Positions 62,563 through 64,000 of a DNA stretch of 64,000 nt are shown in pieces. The notes beneath the pieces are model-generated. The model was not told where the DNA came from, did no database searches, and saw only the letters and a list, made by a program, of their open reading frames with translations. The translations under genes were made by a program, and so were the position numbers. Location of the stretch: NCBI GenBank assembly GCA_002292375.1, contig DBBV01000010.1, forward strand, positions 92,017 through 156,016, given 5' to 3'. Each line of letters opens with the position of its first letter. The stretch's first letter is position 1. Source of the DNA: Methylococcaceae bacterium UBA975. Lineage in GTDB: Bacteria > Pseudomonadota > Gammaproteobacteria > Methylococcales > Cycloclasticaceae.

Positions 62563-63293
62563 ATTAAAATCCCATACAGCATCACAAACATCATAGGGGT
62601 TAACGAGGCGAAGGCAATCAAGCCAAAACCATCGGTCATTGGGTTACGCCCCTGAATGGCAGAGGCAAGACCGACACCTAAGGCGGTAACCAGTGGAACG
62701 GTCACGGTGCCGGTGGTGACACCGCCCGAATCATAGGCGATACCGACGATGGTGTCGGGGGCAAAAAAAGTCATCACGACGACGCCGATATAACCAGGAA
62801 TAATAAGATAGTGTAAGGGCCAGCCGCGAATAATTCTTAATACACCGAGTAAAATGGCGAAGCCAACCGATACGGCAACGGTATAACGTAAGCCTAGGGC
62901 ATAGCTTGTTTTTGCCGCATCGGATAAGTCAATCATGCCGCCTTCGGCAGCGATGCGTGCGGCCTCGTTTGCTACGGCGATTAATGCAGGCTCTGCTACT
63001 GTAGTACCAAAACCCAAAGAAAAAGCGAATGCCATTAGCCAAAAAAGGCTGCCTTTTTTGGCGAAGGCATAGGCCATATTGTCGCCAATCGGGAATAGAC
63101 TTTTTTCAAGACCTTGAATAAAGAGCGTGAGCCCTAACACAACAAACACAGTACCGATGGCAATGTCGCCAAGGTCCGGGATAGGTTGGCGTAAGATAAA
63201 AATTTGAAAAACAAAAATAACAGCAAAAATAGGAATCAAGTCCTTTACGCTGTCTATTAATTGTCTGAAAAACTTATTTTTTACCTTAAACAA
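62559..63293 (-). CDS. umpA: DUF1538 membrane protein, first of the pair (UmpA-like)
   Basis: A 244-residue membrane protein paralogous to the downstream gene, with the same [50 protein letters not shown] and [23 protein letters not shown] motifs. It differs by a short insertion ([16 protein letters not shown]) in the loop before the middle helix. The two proteins probably form a heteromeric cation/proton antiporter. It opens the four-gene operon with the next paralogue, the PII-like gene and the CBS gene, all overlapping or touching. Confidence 0.75.
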   Translation of the reverse strand: MFKVKNKFFRQLIDSVKDLIPIFAVIFVFQIFILRQPIPDLGDIAIGTVFVVLGLTLFIQGLEKSLFPIGDNMAYAFAKKGSLFWLMAFAFSLGFGTTVAEPALIAVANEAARIAAEGGMIDLSDAAKTSYALGLRYTVAVSVGFAILLGVLRIIRGWPLHYLIIPGYIGVVVMTFFAPDTIVGIAYDSGGVTTGTVTVPLVTALGVGLASAIQGRNPMTDGFGLIAFASLTPMMFVMLYGILI

Positions 63294-63379
63294 ACAACGC
63301 CTCCTGAGCGACTCACTTTATAGTAAAAAACGATAAATTTCTAATCCGTTTATTTATTTTTGGGTAAAAAGTGTACGGT

Positions 63380-64000
63380 TTAATGTTGGCAATGCGGGCA
63401 GTAAAAGGTGGAGCGCTGACCGATAGTGACCTGCTTGATGGGTGTATCGCAAGTGCTGCAAGGTTGTTTTGCTCGACCATAGACATTAAGTGTTTGTTGA
63501 AAATAGCCGGGTTTGCCGTCGCTATTAACAAAGTCTTTCAGTGTTGTACCACCTTGTTCAATCGCTTGGCTCAGGATGGTTTTTATATCGCTGACTAAGT
63601 GTGTCATGCGTGCTTTAGAAATATCAGTAGCGGGGCGGTTAGGGTGAATGCCCGAGCGAAAAAGTGCTTCACTGGCGTAGATATTGCCTACGCCAACGAC
63701 GACCTTACCGTCCATAATGAAACTTTTGATGGGCGTTTTTTTATTACGCGCTTTGGGATAAAAATCATCAATAGTAAATACGTCAGATAAGGGTTCTGGA
63801 CCTAGGTGGTGTATCAGCTTATGTTCCTCAATTGCCCCTGCTGACCATAAGAAACAACCAAAACGTCGGGGGTCTTTGTAACGCAAGCAGCGGTTATCGT
63901 CTAAGACGATATCAATGTGTTCGTGTTTTTCCGGTTCTACTGCTGCATCAACAATGCGTAAACTCCCTGACATACCCAGGTGAATAATCAAGGTGCCTTG
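63380..64000 (-). CDS. mutM: Formamidopyrimidine-DNA glycosylase MutM (C-terminal part, cut by window edge)
   Basis: MutM removes oxidised purines such as 8-oxoguanine from DNA. The visible 206 codons run from the middle of the N-terminal domain (QGTLIIHLGMSGSLR) through the helix-two-turn-helix (GVGNIYASEALFRSGIHP) to a C-terminal zinc finger with CSTC and CPHC. The catalytic N-terminal proline lies beyond the window. The reading frame is open to base 64000, so an internal codon at 63991 should not be taken as its start. Confidence 0.95.
   Translation of the reverse strand, partial: QGTLIIHLGMSGSLRIVDAAVEPEKHEHIDIVLDDNRCLRYKDPRRFGCFLWSAGAIEEHKLIHHLGPEPLSDVFTIDDFYPKARNKKTPIKSFIMDGKVVVGVGNIYASEALFRSGIHPNRPATDISKARMTHLVSDIKTILSQAIEQGGTTLKDFVNSDGKPGYFQQTLNVYGRAKQPCSTCDTPIKQVTIGQRSTFYCPHCQH

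Overview
The window looks like a chromosomal segment of a marine-type gammaproteobacterium with GC in the mid-40s by eye. Evidence for the class is the RpoH sigma factor after ftsY-ftsE-ftsX, the prmA / zinc-ribbon protein / dusB / fis / purH block, the hemW-rdgB-rph-yicC and gmk-rpoZ-spoT-ridA-recG blocks, and ubiC-ubiA. Gene order together with a phasin, an aa3-type oxidase cluster and an RTX adhesin would fit the Cycloclasticus/Methylophaga neighbourhood (Piscirickettsiaceae), but this is inference from gene content. No rRNA, tRNA, CRISPR array, insertion sequence or prophage was recognised.

Layout. 1-8.1 kb (minus strand): start of purH, fis, dusB, a zinc-ribbon/DUF3426 protein, prmA, accC, accB, aroQ, a TlpA-like thioredoxin and dsbD. 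8.4-11.2 kb: fxsA, a small monooxygenase-fold protein with an MFS transporter, and a stand-alone phasin gene with its own promoter and terminator. 11.2-15.6 kb: a nitrate/sulfonate-type ABC importer (minus strand) divergent from moaA plus a four-cluster ferredoxin resembling the electron-transfer subunit of aldehyde oxidoreductases. 15.7-21.2 kb: pyrE, hemW, rdgB, rph, a Ser/Thr kinase and yicC. 21.5-27.7 kb: one 2048-residue LapA-type adhesin.

27.9-40.4 kb: gmk, rpoZ, spoT, ridA, recG, ubiC, ubiA, comF and a complete bioBFHCD operon. 40.6-48.0 kb: cytochrome c oxidase genes coxB, coxA, a 33-residue membrane peptide gene, coxC, a twin-TM protein, surf1, a CxxxC protein, ctaA and ctaB, without ctaG/cox11. 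48.1-52.2 kb: a retropepsin-like protease, rpoH and ftsXEY. 52.3-59.3 kb: two M16 peptidase homologues, rsmD, coaD, a YfhL-type ferredoxin, a lipoprotein gamma-glutamyltransferase, a YebC regulator and a thioesterase. 59.4-64 kb: a TPR-sulfotransferase, a four-gene DUF1538 / PII-like / CBS cassette and most of mutM.

Points worth most attention: a near-perfect CIRCE operator lying on the rpoH promoter; the adhesin, which has a LapG-type PAAG site at residues 107-110 and an abrupt base-composition switch inside the gene; the moaA-ferredoxin pair with no oxidoreductase beside it; the DUF1538 pair fused in an operon to two putative regulators; a dyad surrounding the phasin promoter; and an oxidase cluster lacking its usual Cox11 gene.
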